From Campylobacteraceae bacterium (GTDB lineage Bacteria > Campylobacterota > Campylobacteria > Campylobacterales > Sulfurovaceae): a stretch of 61,154 bases of DNA. A model generated the notes under the pieces. The model was not told where the DNA came from, did not search any database, and worked only from the letters and a program-made list of their open reading frames with translations. The position numbers were made by a program, and so were the translations under genes. The DNA is taken from assembly GCA_027068975.1 (NCBI GenBank), contig JALXFN010000059.1, positions 1 to 61,154 of the forward strand, written 5' to 3'. Shown here piece after piece: positions 8,425-17,689 of this stretch; positions within the stretch are counted from its first letter, which is position 1, and every line of letters starts with the position of its first letter.

Positions 8425-9359
8425 ATGAGTACAACTATAGATAAAAAAGTAAGAAACATCTTTAAAGTTATGGAGTTGTTGGTAGAGAGAAAAGAGATAC
8501 GCTCAAACGATGAGGGGATAGCAGAGCAGTTAGAGTGTTCTACTAAAACACTTGGGCGTTACTTAGAAGATATTACCATGCTTTATGACAATATTATTAG
8601 AGTAAAAAGAGGAAAAGGTAATGTTTACGAGTTGGTCGATGTCTCTTATCTGTTTGGAAAAATACTAAAGGGTTCAGATGATTTAGCATGGCTTTTGGAG
8701 TTGGTGCATAAGTGGGATAGTAATATATTGGGTGATTTATATAAAAAATCAGCAGAAAATAAAATGAGTATTGTCTTCTATAAAAATTCACCTTTTGAAG
8801 AGTTACAAAATGAAAAACAAAAAGAGATATTTCGTAAGATACAATCAGCCGTTATAGATAAAAAGTATAAGAGAATCATTTATAATAAACGAGGCGTATT
8901 AACCAGTCGAGATGTCGTTTGTGTTAAGTTGATTTTTATGGACCAAAATTGGTAGTAGACAGAGAGAAAGGGTTTCGTATATTACGAAATTTTTTCATAG
9001 AAGAGGTAAGTGAATCGACTATTAATACCATACCTGAAATAGATTTAGAAAAGTATGACGCTTTTATTGAAACCATGCAAAATCCTATGACAGCCTATGG
9101 TGTACCAAAAATGAAAGCTCATCTTTTGGTCTCATCAAAGAAAGCAAAGTATTTTAAAGGAGGCATAAAAAAGTTCCTTGATTCTCAAACTTTTGTAGAA
9201 GAGCGAGAAGATGGAAGCGTAGAGTTTACCTTGGAGTACACGCACTCTTTAGAGATACTACCTTTCATACAAAAATGGATACCCTACATAAAAATACTCT
9301 CTCCACAATCTTTAGCCGATGAATTAAAAGAGGATTTGGAGCGTTATTTGAAGTGGTAA
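8425..9359 (+). pseudogene. HTH/WYL-domain transcriptional regulator, split by a frameshift
   Basis: The first part (8425-8955) has an N-terminal HTH (ECSTKTLGRYLEDITMLY) and the beginning of a WYL domain. It stops right after FMDQNW, where the WYL motif should be. The second part (frame -1, codons from 8949 to 9359) carries on with VVDREKGFRILRNFFIEEV and a WCX-like C-terminal domain ending DELKEDLERYLKW. One missing base near 8951 (TGGG read as TGG) would rejoin the frames into about 310 residues, normal for the family. WYL regulators often control defence genes. It is either a real lesion or a homopolymer sequencing error. Confidence 0.85.
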
Positions 9360-9383
9360 GTTTTAGGAATTTATTACAGTCCC

Positions 9384-9461
9384 ATAATGGTCGATAAATC
9401 GACCCTACGGATGTGTTAATATGTTTGAAAACGCGTAGGGTTGGTTCACCGACCACTATAA
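9384..9461. repeat. REPIN-like double palindrome, family B
   Basis: Two inverted units of about 26 bp each: ATAATGGTCG...TCGACCCTACG on the left, and its imperfect reverse complement GCGTAGGGTTGG...CCGACCACTAT on the right. Each unit read inward starts with a GTAGGG head followed by a hairpin (GGTCGATAAATCGACC), the layout of REP sequences. The remaining bases up to 9740 show only a weak inverted repeat (TTGATGG/CCATCAA near 9545-9591) and a run of eight C at 9660-9668. Confidence 0.7.
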
Positions 9462-9740
9462 AAATATGACAATATGCCACATTTTCAACAATAATTATTT
9501 TTTTGTGTTAAAATTAAAAATAGCAAAGTATAAACGAATATTTCTTGATGGTTATAGTTATTATTTGACAGTTGTTATCCATCAACGAAACCCAATTTTA
9601 GTAGAAAACTATTATGAACACACCATTAGAATCGACCATTGATATAAAAACTTCTTTAACCCCCCCCACATAAAAAACAACAATCCTAAACTTTTTCTAA
9701 TTTCTTTTTTGAGAGACACGTTTTGTCCAATCGTCTGATA

Positions 9741-9746
9741 TATAAT
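9741..9746 (+). promoter_or_regulatory. -10 element of the small outer-membrane protein gene
   Basis: TATAAT in tgatatataatac lies 29 nt before the ATG at 9776, with SD aaaaggag between them. Confidence 0.5.
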
Positions 9747-9775
9747 ACAAAATCTAACAAAAAAGGAGATTAGAA

Positions 9776-10243
9776 ATGAAAAACGTATTAAAAAAATCAC
9801 TAGTAGTCTTAGCACTACTTTCAACAACAGCAAGTGCAGATAAGGGTGATGTCTATTTGGGTGTGCAGTCCAACGGACTAAGTGCAAAGTATGACTTAAG
9901 TGAGAAGATGACAGCTCAAGCTATTTTAGGTTTTTGGGGTGATGTTAGCTCGTATACTGCTAAGCTTAATTATAAGTTTAAAAAAGGTGACCACTATGAC
10001 CTCTATGGTTATGGAGATGCTGGAATGTTGGTTTGGGATGGTAGTCGATACTATGATGGTGAATCTGTAGTGACTTTTGGAGCAGGTGCAGGAGGTGAGT
10101 TAGACTTACGAAAGTTTGACCCTGAGTTTATACCACTCTTTGTTAATTTAGAGCTAGGTCTATCGATAGCAAGTTTTGAGAACTATAACTCTTATTCAGC
10201 ATTTGGATGGGGGCTAGGTATTCACTATAAGGTTGATTTTTAA
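9776..10243 (+). CDS. Small outer-membrane beta-barrel-like protein
   Basis: A 155-residue precursor with a clear Sec signal peptide (residues 1-21, cleavage after ASA). The mature part alternates polar and hydrophobic residues, is rich in Gly/Tyr, and ends GLGIHYKVDF with a C-terminal Phe. This fits a small eight-stranded outer-membrane barrel, but no named family is recognised. It has its own promoter and strong SD (aaaggag). The following lipoprotein gene is 54 nt downstream and may be cotranscribed. Confidence 0.6.
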   Translation: MKNVLKKSLVVLALLSTTASADKGDVYLGVQSNGLSAKYDLSEKMTAQAILGFWGDVSSYTAKLNYKFKKGDHYDLYGYGDAGMLVWDGSRYYDGESVVTFGAGAGGELDLRKFDPEFIPLFVNLELGLSIASFENYNSYSAFGWGLGIHYKVDF

Positions 10244-10297
10244 TCTAGTAAATAGAAGATAGACTTTTTTAAGTTTATCTTTAAAAAAGGAGAAGTT

Positions 10298-10726
10298 ATG
10301 AAGAGAGAAAAAAAAGGTATAAAGTTTATGAGTTTAGTGGCTGTTTTTGCATTGACAGCTTGTGGGGGAGGCTCAAAAGGTGAGTCTCCAAGAGAGATTA
10401 TGTCTAAAAAAGATGGAGTATTTATTTTTTATAATATTCCACATAAGATGTGTGAATCAAAAGATTTTCAAAGAGGTATGCGTCAAAAATATCCAAATAA
10501 CAACTTAATCTTTCAAGTAGAGAGCAATGATGTCACTTGTAGCACCTATGGTAAAAGCTATCCTACATGTAGAACCAATAGTGACCTTGATTATGGAGAC
10601 CAAAGTTGTGTTATCGGGCTAGACATAAGTGGAAACTATAAACAAAATAAACTCTCTATAGCTCATGAAGATATTTTGACTGAGTCTATTATGCTGTTAG
10701 ATGAAGTTCAAGAGGCTGTTGAATAA
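10298..10726 (+). CDS. Putative lipoprotein with a Cys-containing mature domain
   Basis: A 142-residue protein. The lipobox LTAC at about residues 19-22 is followed by GGGS, so it should be lipid-anchored. The mature part has further cysteines (MCESKD, VTCSTYG, PTCRTN, QSCVIG) that could form periplasmic disulfides. The N-terminal Met may be either of two (residue 1 or the later KFMSL); the upstream one has SD aaaggag. No family recognised. Together with the next three genes it forms a run of secreted or membrane proteins. Confidence 0.6.
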   Translation: MKREKKGIKFMSLVAVFALTACGGGSKGESPREIMSKKDGVFIFYNIPHKMCESKDFQRGMRQKYPNNNLIFQVESNDVTCSTYGKSYPTCRTNSDLDYGDQSCVIGLDISGNYKQNKLSIAHEDILTESIMLLDEVQEAVE

Positions 10727-10904
10727 TATTTTTTAATATTACAAAAATATCTGTTTGAAATGAAATGCTCTAAAAAGCTTTGAACATACCAGCAATATGG
10801 TATTTGTTTTAAGCTTATAGAGATTAGACTTGAATAATGTGTTTTATTATTACTAATTATTATTTTTAGTTTAAAAACATATTTAATTTATAAAGGAAAG
10901 AGTT

Positions 10905-12443
10905 ATGAAATTCATAAAAATATCCATGCTAACCCTCACAAGCCTACTAATTATAGGCTGTGGTGAGACAAACAATGAAGCCAATAGAGCAGAGCTTTCA
11001 AATAGGGTAGCACCTATTATAAAAAACTCTACCTATTTAACAGATGATACACAATATGTAAATGAAGAGTACCTTAATGAAAAAGGGCAAGTAGATATAA
11101 CCGACAGATTAATAGAAGAAGGTTATCTTGATGCAGAGAAAAAAGAGCGATTTGCTTTCTCTTTTTTAAAAGATGGAAATGGTAGTAACCTTACTCATAT
11201 GAAAGTAAGTTACTGGATAGACAGTAATAGTAAAATGTTTAATCTTCGAATGACTGATACAGAGGGGAAGGTAGACACACTCTATATGAGAGAGTCTGTT
11301 GAGAACATTATGAAACATGCCAATAGTCCTATAAAGGTTGAAAAAGGAGAGGTCTCTTTTCTTTGGTGGTTACGGTTATTTAGTATTGGTCTTCGTGTTT
11401 GTAGTTATACTAACTGTTTGGACAACAGTGATGGTTCACTTAAGCTTAACAATCTCTACATTAACTACAACAATAAAAAGAGAAAAGAGATTTACAAAGG
11501 GACAATAGCAGACTTTTATGCAAAGTCAAACCTCTATGCAAAGTTGCCTTTAATTTTAAATGGAGGAGTAAAAGAGACAAATAGTCTTTTAACAGCCACA
11601 GGAGCAATACGCTTAGAAAAAGAGAGTATACAGAAGCAGTTGAAGGATTATCTAAAAAAGACATCAGAGAACATTTGGATTAGTGAGCAAACTGAGATTC
11701 GTGTAGAAGCTATTGAACTAGATGGTAATGATGAGTTGTTGGTTCTAAATGTTGTTGAAAGAGCAGATGAAAAGCTTTATGACATAAAGCTAAATGTAGT
11801 AGGAGATATGGCTCATCACTTTGATGGAACACTATTTTCTGTTGCACCTGAACTTCATGCCAAGCTTAATATAAATGGAACAACTATTGATATGCTCTCT
11901 GGAGAAACAGGCTTTACAAGTTCAGATGTGTTTAAAAATGTACCTCTTAAAGAGGGTGACAAGATAGAAGTAGTCATTTATGATGACGATGCTTTTTATT
12001 GGGACAAACTTCATACCTTTAACTTTACCTTTGATGGAAAAAAAGTAATTAACGAAAGTAAACTTTTAACCACTACTTTAGAATTTTTAGAAGAGGGAAA
12101 AGAGGTAGCAAACAATGCCCCTAAATATGATGTAACCGTAACCATAGAGGGAGACCCAAATGAAAACTCCGATGAGGGTGGAACACTTCCTGACTTTACA
12201 GGTAGCATTATGGTAGATGGAAAAGCATACAGCATTGCAAAGAAAAACAACAGTTTGGTTAATAGACAAGTTATAAAAGATGTGCCTATTAATCTTGGTG
12301 ACAAAATTAGCGTAACCATTGTAGAAGACAATGTACTATGGTCATTAGTAACTATTATGAAGCATAGTTTCGAGTTTGATGCCAATGATGAAATAGAAGA
12401 GAACAAAAGAGTAAAGGTTACTGTGGAGTTTTTAGAGTTGTAA
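10905..12443 (+). CDS. Large lipoprotein with two repeated C-terminal beta domains
   Basis: 512 residues with a lipoprotein signal (LLIIGCGET, Cys near residue 19). Around residues 280-400 and 410-512 lie two copies of a domain. Both contain a substituent IxxxGD(K)IxVxIxxDD/EDN...W...F(N/E)F and close with the pattern VxxTxEFLE, which suggests duplicated beta-sandwich modules. A DDD acidic stretch (YDDDAFYW) may bind metal in the first copy. No enzyme motif is seen. SD aaaggaaag. It is followed by a small membrane protein gene after 33 nt. Confidence 0.6.
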   Translation: MKFIKISMLTLTSLLIIGCGETNNEANRAELSNRVAPIIKNSTYLTDDTQYVNEEYLNEKGQVDITDRLIEEGYLDAEKKERFAFSFLKDGNGSNLTHMKVSYWIDSNSKMFNLRMTDTEGKVDTLYMRESVENIMKHANSPIKVEKGEVSFLWWLRLFSIGLRVCSYTNCLDNSDGSLKLNNLYINYNNKKRKEIYKGTIADFYAKSNLYAKLPLILNGGVKETNSLLTATGAIRLEKESIQKQLKDYLKKTSENIWISEQTEIRVEAIELDGNDELLVLNVVERADEKLYDIKLNVVGDMAHHFDGTLFSVAPELHAKLNINGTTIDMLSGETGFTSSDVFKNVPLKEGDKIEVVIYDDDAFYWDKLHTFNFTFDGKKVINESKLLTTTLEFLEEGKEVANNAPKYDVTVTIEGDPNENSDEGGTLPDFTGSIMVDGKAYSIAKKNNSLVNRQVIKDVPINLGDKISVTIVEDNVLWSLVTIMKHSFEFDANDEIEENKRVKVTVEFLEL

Positions 12444-12476
12444 CTCTATATATTTAACTAAAAAGGGAAAAAGAAG

Positions 12477-12908
12477 ATGAACAATTTTTTAAAAAATGAT
12501 TTAAATTTTACTCTTGCTACTGTTGGATTTTTTAGTTTAGGAGTTCTTTACTACTGGTTGGTTCGTGAACCTACAGTAGTTTCAGAATATTTAGGAATTG
12601 TTCACTTCAAAACAGAGTTGAATTTATGGCGTATAGATTGGTTTCCAAGTTTTGTACATCAGTTTTCATTTGTTGTTTTTACTTGGTTGGCTTTAGGTAG
12701 AACTCATTTATGGTTCTCTTTAATCTTTTGGTTTGTACTTAACGCTCTTTTTGAGTTAGGTCAAGCAATGCCTAGTGAGTACAGTGATGCTTTTCCCAAT
12801 TTGATAGCAAACTATTTTAAGCATGGCACATACAGTCATGCAGATATGTTTGCCCTCGTGGTGGCTAGTTTTCTAGCTTATATAGTAATAAACAAAAAAA
12901 GGATTTAG
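12477..12908 (+). CDS. Small integral membrane protein, VanZ-like layout
   Basis: 143 residues with about four hydrophobic segments (roughly 13-30, 62-80, 82-102, 122-140). The middle pair, FPSFVHQFSFVVFTW...LIFWFVLNALFELGQ, resembles the FP-hairpin-ELxQ layout of VanZ-like proteins, but the match is loose. It ends 1 nt before the next ATG, so it is translated with the lipase-like gene downstream. It may help place or anchor that secreted protein; this is inference from spacing only. Confidence 0.5.
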   Translation: MNNFLKNDLNFTLATVGFFSLGVLYYWLVREPTVVSEYLGIVHFKTELNLWRIDWFPSFVHQFSFVVFTWLALGRTHLWFSLIFWFVLNALFELGQAMPSEYSDAFPNLIANYFKHGTYSHADMFALVVASFLAYIVINKKRI

Positions 12909-12909
12909 T

Positions 12910-15900
12910 ATGCGTGTTTATTTTAAGTTTTTAAGGCTGTTTATGGTCTTAGTGATAGGTATTTTCTTTTTGGTTGGAAGTGGTGGGGGAAGTTCTACTA
13001 GTAGTAACCTAGATAGTAATGGTTCAGATATAAAACAAGACAATATTGTCCCTACTCCATCTGTAACAATCTCAGGAAAAGTAGATAGTTACATAGATAA
13101 CAACAATAGTATCTACATTAGAGATATACAGGGTAAAGAGTTGGCACAAGGAGAGATAAAAGATGATGGATATTCCATTACATTATCTAAATTTAAAAAG
13201 CAAGATATTTTACTTGAAGTTGGTAAATATAAAAAGTTGGTTTTAAAAGATGATGATTTAAAAAATCAAAACATTACTCTTTTGACTACCTTAGTTAGTA
13301 GCATGATGAAAAAAGATGCTAGTGACTTAAAAAAAGAGAGAAGAGTACAGATAGATAGACTCTCTAACATAGGGCTATTGGATGCTAAAGATTGGGATAA
13401 AACCGATGTAAAAGAGTTAAACAGTACATTGGTAACCATATTAGAAAAAGATAGCAATAGTAGTGAATGGTTAGATGTTATTATTAGCGATTTAAATGAT
13501 GATGATTTGTCACCTCAAAATATGGCTCTGTTTCCTTTGGTTCATGGTGGAGTGGTTTCAACAACTTTAGGAGATAATAAGCATCTTTTAAAAGTGATGA
13601 GTGAGAGTCAGACAGATGTCTCATTAGAGAGTATAACCTTAGATAAAAAAGAGAAATATGATGTAGAAGTAATTACAGGAGCTAATGAACTTAATGTTGA
13701 TACTTCTAGTTCAAATTGGACAGTAACTATAGATACCAAATCTATCTTGGAAGCCAAAACCATACCTTATAAACTGCGTATCTTCAATAAAGATACACAA
13801 AAAGGGCGTTTTTACGAAGGTAAGATAAGAGTACTAAAAAGTAAAATATTGGCAGAAGGAACAATCTCCGAAAAAGGTGGAAGAGTTCTAACCGATGATG
13901 GAGAGTATGGCATAGAGATACCAGCAGGAGAACTAAGTGAAGCTGTTAATATAAAGATTATTTCAGCAAAAGATTCTAATGGTGAAGAGATTGTCTCTTT
14001 TAAGTTTGAGGGGAAAATGCCAAAAAATGTTAAAGTTAAGTGGATTGTTCCTTTGAAAGAAGAGAAGCAAAATAACGATTCAATACAAGAGAAAACTCAT
14101 GAAGCTATATTTCAAAAAGGTGATTATTTAAACGAAAAAATAGCTAATGGTTATGGTTTATATACAGCTATTTTTATAGATAAATTAACAGGTGGATATG
14201 GTGATATTAATGTCAGGCTTTATGCTGATGTTAATGGATTTGTAAATGCAGAATGTTTTGAAGATAAAAATGATACGGGTTATTGTAGTATTAATTTTTT
14301 AAAACGTGAACAGTGGAAGGTAATGTCAAATACAAAAAATATTGAAAGTGTTGATTGGAATACTCATCAACCCGTTCTTTTTGTTCATGGTTATACACCA
14401 GGAGACAATAGTTTTGGTGGAGGAGATGGTACATGGGGAAGATTTCCAGAACTTATAAAACAGACGACCAATATAAAAGATGACAAAGGAGAGATAGTAA
14501 ACTTTGTTCCTTTTGAATTTCGATGGAAAACTAATACAAAGTTTGAGTTGGCAGGAGATGATTTAGCTAAAGCTATTCAAAAAATTTATGAGTTAACGGG
14601 TAAAAAGGTATTGATTATTGCTCACTCTTTTGGTGGTGTACTAACAAGAACTATGATTCAAAATCCTGATACGAAGACTATTAATAGCCTAGTGGTAGGT
14701 GTTGTTTCATTGGGAAGTCCTTATTCTGGAATTTCAAACAAAAAGGATATATATATTAAAAGTGGATTACTTCTTCCTCATGGTTACGATTCTGATTTTG
14801 CAGGTTATTTAGGAGCAGGTGGATGTATGCAAATCAGTTGTTATCAGATGGGAGATAAGATGTTGTTTAACCTATATGATAAAAATGAGTTTGGAAGAAT
14901 TATTTCTTTAATTCAAAAGGAGACAAGTTGGTCTGAAAAAATTCCATTGACTGTAGGTATTGGTTTAAAATTTAAACTAAAATTCCTAAAATTTGATGAA
15001 TATCTGCCCTCAACAGGTGATGGACTTATTTCAGCTGAAGGACAACGTTTTAACATCAACAATGCTTTATTTGAAAGTAAATTATTTAAATCAAAAAATA
15101 TAGAAGAAAAAGTTATAGGTGTAGATACAATTTTAGAAGATATTCCAAAAGACAATAATGATGATTTTTATTATAAATTTGGATATGCGCATAATTACCC
15201 TAGTGGATTTACACATCTTTATCAGAGTTATGAAGCAAATATAAAAAAAGATGAATGTAGCTTAGTTAATGCAAATCTTTGCCAACACGGCTCATATAAA
15301 CTTGTACATGAAGCTTTTAGCAAATACTTAGCGACAGATGATGTGAACTTTGTAGAACTTGTTAAGCCACAAGGTTTAAAAAACAGTGTTTTGAAAAATA
15401 TTGTTAATATAGATTGGAGTGATGTTGGTGGAGCTGTAAAGTATAAAATATATTTTTCTTATAAAAATAATTTTTCTATAGATGAAGCTTTTGGAAGTGC
15501 TGAATTATTTTCAAGCAAAGCAAGATATACATTAAATGATAACTGTAAGTATGTTTATTATAGAGTAGAAGCTGTTGATAAAAATGGAAAATCTGCTTTA
15601 AGTGATGTAGATGTTATTGTCCCACCATGTATAGTATTGAGTGGGTATGTTCATGACAGTCAAAATAATGCAATAGAAAATGCAACCATTAAACTACAAG
15701 TAGATACCAATGAAACACATAACAAAATAGTTACTACAGATAGTAATGGCTCTTATGCTATTGATATTGCTTCAAGTGCAAAATATATAATTTTAAATGT
15801 TCAAGCAGAAGGATATGAAAACTCAATTATACAGATAGAAAAAGATACAATTGAACGTTATGGTTTTACTAAAAAAGATATTACACTTTTAAAAGCAGGT

Positions 15901-16395
15901 ACATCAATTGTTAAGTTTAATGATGGAGATATTCTATATCATCTAGGTGATGACCATTATGGAGGAAGTGTAAATAGCCAACTTCAACTACCTACTATGG
16001 GACAATCTAAAGAGTTAACCTTTAATATAACTCAAGAACAGTTAGATAATTACACTCATGCTCGTCTTAAGTTCTATGTTCGAGGAGCTCAAATACGTAA
16101 CTATTTATATATTAATAACACACAGTTAGGGTACATATCATCTTCACCTTATAATGGTAGCTTTGGTAGGTATTATTGGAATATTAATATAAATTTACTT
16201 CATCTTGGGATTAATCATTTTAAGATAACAAGTAATTTATATAGTTCAACAGATTATGATGATTTTGAATTTACTAATGTAATGATAAAATTTTATGACC
16301 ATAAACCTACACGTATGGAAAAGATGGGTAATGAGACAACGGAAAAAGCAGATGATAATGAAGTTGAAAAAAGTTATGAATCAGACTTCATTTAA
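12910..16395 (+). CDS. Large secreted lipase-like alpha/beta hydrolase with Ig/FnIII-like and CarbD-like domains
   Basis: 1161 residues. An N-terminal signal segment (residues 5-24) ends FLVGSGGGSS, a lipobox-like site in which the expected Cys is Ser24. A central alpha/beta hydrolase shows the oxyanion-type FVHGYTPG (about residue 490) and the nucleophile elbow AHSFGG with Ser573, the AHSxG form found in some lipases. After it come a fibronectin-III-like stretch (about 830-905), a carboxypeptidase-regulatory-like domain (LSGYVHDSQNNAIENATI, about 910-1000) and a beta-rich C terminus. Substrate is unknown; lipid or ester hydrolysis at the cell surface is likely. The final residues are acidic. 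Confidence 0.75.
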   Translation: MRVYFKFLRLFMVLVIGIFFLVGSGGGSSTSSNLDSNGSDIKQDNIVPTPSVTISGKVDSYIDNNNSIYIRDIQGKELAQGEIKDDGYSITLSKFKKQDILLEVGKYKKLVLKDDDLKNQNITLLTTLVSSMMKKDASDLKKERRVQIDRLSNIGLLDAKDWDKTDVKELNSTLVTILEKDSNSSEWLDVIISDLNDDDLSPQNMALFPLVHGGVVSTTLGDNKHLLKVMSESQTDVSLESITLDKKEKYDVEVITGANELNVDTSSSNWTVTIDTKSILEAKTIPYKLRIFNKDTQKGRFYEGKIRVLKSKILAEGTISEKGGRVLTDDGEYGIEIPAGELSEAVNIKIISAKDSNGEEIVSFKFEGKMPKNVKVKWIVPLKEEKQNNDSIQEKTHEAIFQKGDYLNEKIANGYGLYTAIFIDKLTGGYGDINVRLYADVNGFVNAECFEDKNDTGYCSINFLKREQWKVMSNTKNIESVDWNTHQPVLFVHGYTPGDNSFGGGDGTWGRFPELIKQTTNIKDDKGEIVNFVPFEFRWKTNTKFELAGDDLAKAIQKIYELTGKKVLIIAHSFGGVLTRTMIQNPDTKTINSLVVGVVSLGSPYSGISNKKDIYIKSGLLLPHGYDSDFAGYLGAGGCMQISCYQMGDKMLFNLYDKNEFGRIISLIQKETSWSEKIPLTVGIGLKFKLKFLKFDEYLPSTGDGLISAEGQRFNINNALFESKLFKSKNIEEKVIGVDTILEDIPKDNNDDFYYKFGYAHNYPSGFTHLYQSYEANIKKDECSLVNANLCQHGSYKLVHEAFSKYLATDDVNFVELVKPQGLKNSVLKNIVNIDWSDVGGAVKYKIYFSYKNNFSIDEAFGSAELFSSKARYTLNDNCKYVYYRVEAVDKNGKSALSDVDVIVPPCIVLSGYVHDSQNNAIENATIKLQVDTNETHNKIVTTDSNGSYAIDIASSAKYIILNVQAEGYENSIIQIEKDTIERYGFTKKDITLLKAGTSIVKFNDGDILYHLGDDHYGGSVNSQLQLPTMGQSKELTFNITQEQLDNYTHARLKFYVRGAQIRNYLYINNTQLGYISSSPYNGSFGRYYWNININLLHLGINHFKITSNLYSSTDYDDFEFTNVMIKFYDHKPTRMEKMGNETTEKADDNEVEKSYESDFI

Positions 16396-16407
16396 AAGGA
16401 AAAAAAG

Positions 16408-16763
16408 ATGCTAAAAAAACTAATACTACTACTAACCCTAACAACTCTACTCTTCAGTGATAGCAATATCACTGAAGAGACCATCTCTTCCTATGTAAAA
16501 AAGGAGTTTCTTATAGTTAAGTCAAGCACGAGTTATAAAGAGGCAAAAAAATACTCTGAAAAAATCTCTAAAAAATTAAATATCAAAATTTAGAGTACAT
16601 TAGTATAGAACATACGAACTATTATGAAGAGTTTACAAATGGCTACTACATCGTGGTAGTAGCTACAGGAGAAGATGTCTCCAAAAGTTTAAAAAAAGTA
16701 AAAAAAGAGATTTCAGATGCTTATGTAAAAAGTGCTAAAGTCTATATGGGGTGTATGCATTAG
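16408..16763 (+). pseudogene. Small secreted protein, possibly SPOR-like, split by a frameshift
   Basis: The first frame (16408-16593) gives a signal peptide (MLKKLILLLTLTTLLFS) and FLIVKSSTSYKEAKKYSEKI, then a premature stop after KLNIKI. The -1 frame continues from 16593 with EYISIEHTNYYEEFTNGYYI and ends at 16763. Restoring one T in ATTTA near 16590 would fuse them into about 118 residues. The fused pattern (xIVxxSTSYKEAxxYSxKI ... GYYIVVVA) is reminiscent of SPOR peptidoglycan-binding domains, but this is tentative. Start 12 nt after the lipase-like gene with SD aaaggaaa. Confidence 0.75.
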
Positions 16764-16845
16764 ACTTCACCCTACTTAATAAAATCTAATTATTTTACAT
16801 AAATATACTCAAGAATAGCTATATTATAATAAGTTATAAGTATAA

Positions 16846-17009
16846 TAGACTTCTTGTGTACCCCTATAAATGAGTCTATTCTTTATTGCACATCATATTT
16901 CATTGAATATCCTCTTGACTTAGCTAAGGCTAGGACTTCGAGTCTGTTCAGTAAAATCTAATGCATACTAAAAAATATCTTTAACATATAGGGGTACATA
17001 AGAAGTCTA
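16846..17009. mobile_element. MITE-like element with 23-bp terminal inverted repeats
   Basis: The left arm 16846-16868 and right arm 16987-17009 are inverted repeats with a single mismatch. They start TAGACTTCTTGTGTACCCC and end with the complementary GAAGTCTA. The 118-bp core has no ORF. The TA at each end would fit a TA-target element such as IS630/Tc1, but that is inference. A second, shorter perfect inverted repeat, GTATGCATTAGA (16753-16764 against 16957-16968), overlaps it. The element lies directly upstream of a YceI gene and brings or overlaps its promoter region. Confidence 0.6.
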
Positions 17010-17027
17010 GTTCATAAAAAAGGATAA

Positions 17028-17654
17028 ATGATGAAAAAAATACTTTTAGCGTTTTTAGCGTTTGGTACATTGAGTTATGCAGGGGGGTGCATTCTAGTTC
17101 AGTCTAATGAGATGAATGTAACATGGAAAGCATACAAAACACTAGCAAAGCTTGGTGTGGCTGGGGAGTTTACTTCTGTAGAGTATAAAGCCAATAAAAA
17201 AGAGGGTAAGAACTTTAAAGAGTTGTTGGTAGGCTCTACTGTCTCTATAGATATATCTAAAATAGATACAAAAAATGAAGGGCGAGATAAAACTTTAGTT
17301 GAGAGTTTTTTTGGAAAACTTAATGGGAAAACTATAGAGGGTAAAATAGTTGGAATAAAAGCAAAAAAACGTGAAAAAGGAGAACCTTATACTGGTACAC
17401 TTGATGTTAATATAAGCATGAATGAGAAGAGTTTAGTTATTCCTATGAGTTATCATTATGAGAAAGAGAATTTCAAAGCTATAGGGACTATAGATATATT
17501 TGACTTTCAAGCTCAGTCTGCATTGAGCAGTATCAATAAAAGTTGTTACGATTTACATAAGGGAAAGACATGGAATGATGTAACAATATCATTTGCAACT
17601 ACGATAAAAGCAACCCTTTGTGATGGTAAAATAGAAGAGAAAAAAGCTAAATAA
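17028..17654 (+). CDS. YceI-family periplasmic protein (first of two in the window)
   Basis: 208 residues with signal peptide (residues 1-18, cleavage near SYAGG). The lipocalin-like YceI pattern is visible: VTWKAYKTLAKLGVAGEFTS, STVSIDISKIDTKNEGRD and a C-terminal IDIFDFQAQSALSSIN. The family binds polyprenyl or other amphiphilic molecules in the periplasm. The conserved Cys residues (GGCILV, KSCYDL, ATLCDG) could be disulfide-linked. It shares the family with the gene at 23943 but is longer and has an extended C-terminal tail. SD aaaagga. Confidence 0.85.
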   Translation: MMKKILLAFLAFGTLSYAGGCILVQSNEMNVTWKAYKTLAKLGVAGEFTSVEYKANKKEGKNFKELLVGSTVSIDISKIDTKNEGRDKTLVESFFGKLNGKTIEGKIVGIKAKKREKGEPYTGTLDVNISMNEKSLVIPMSYHYEKENFKAIGTIDIFDFQAQSALSSINKSCYDLHKGKTWNDVTISFATTIKATLCDGKIEEKKAK

Positions 17655-17689
17655 TAGTATACTCCCAAAGTTAAAAAAGGATTAGATAG

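Noticed and set aside
12011-12406. Minus-strand gene inside the large lipoprotein
   Set aside because: Low-complexity Ser/Phe-rich shadow frame of the coding strand with no SD.
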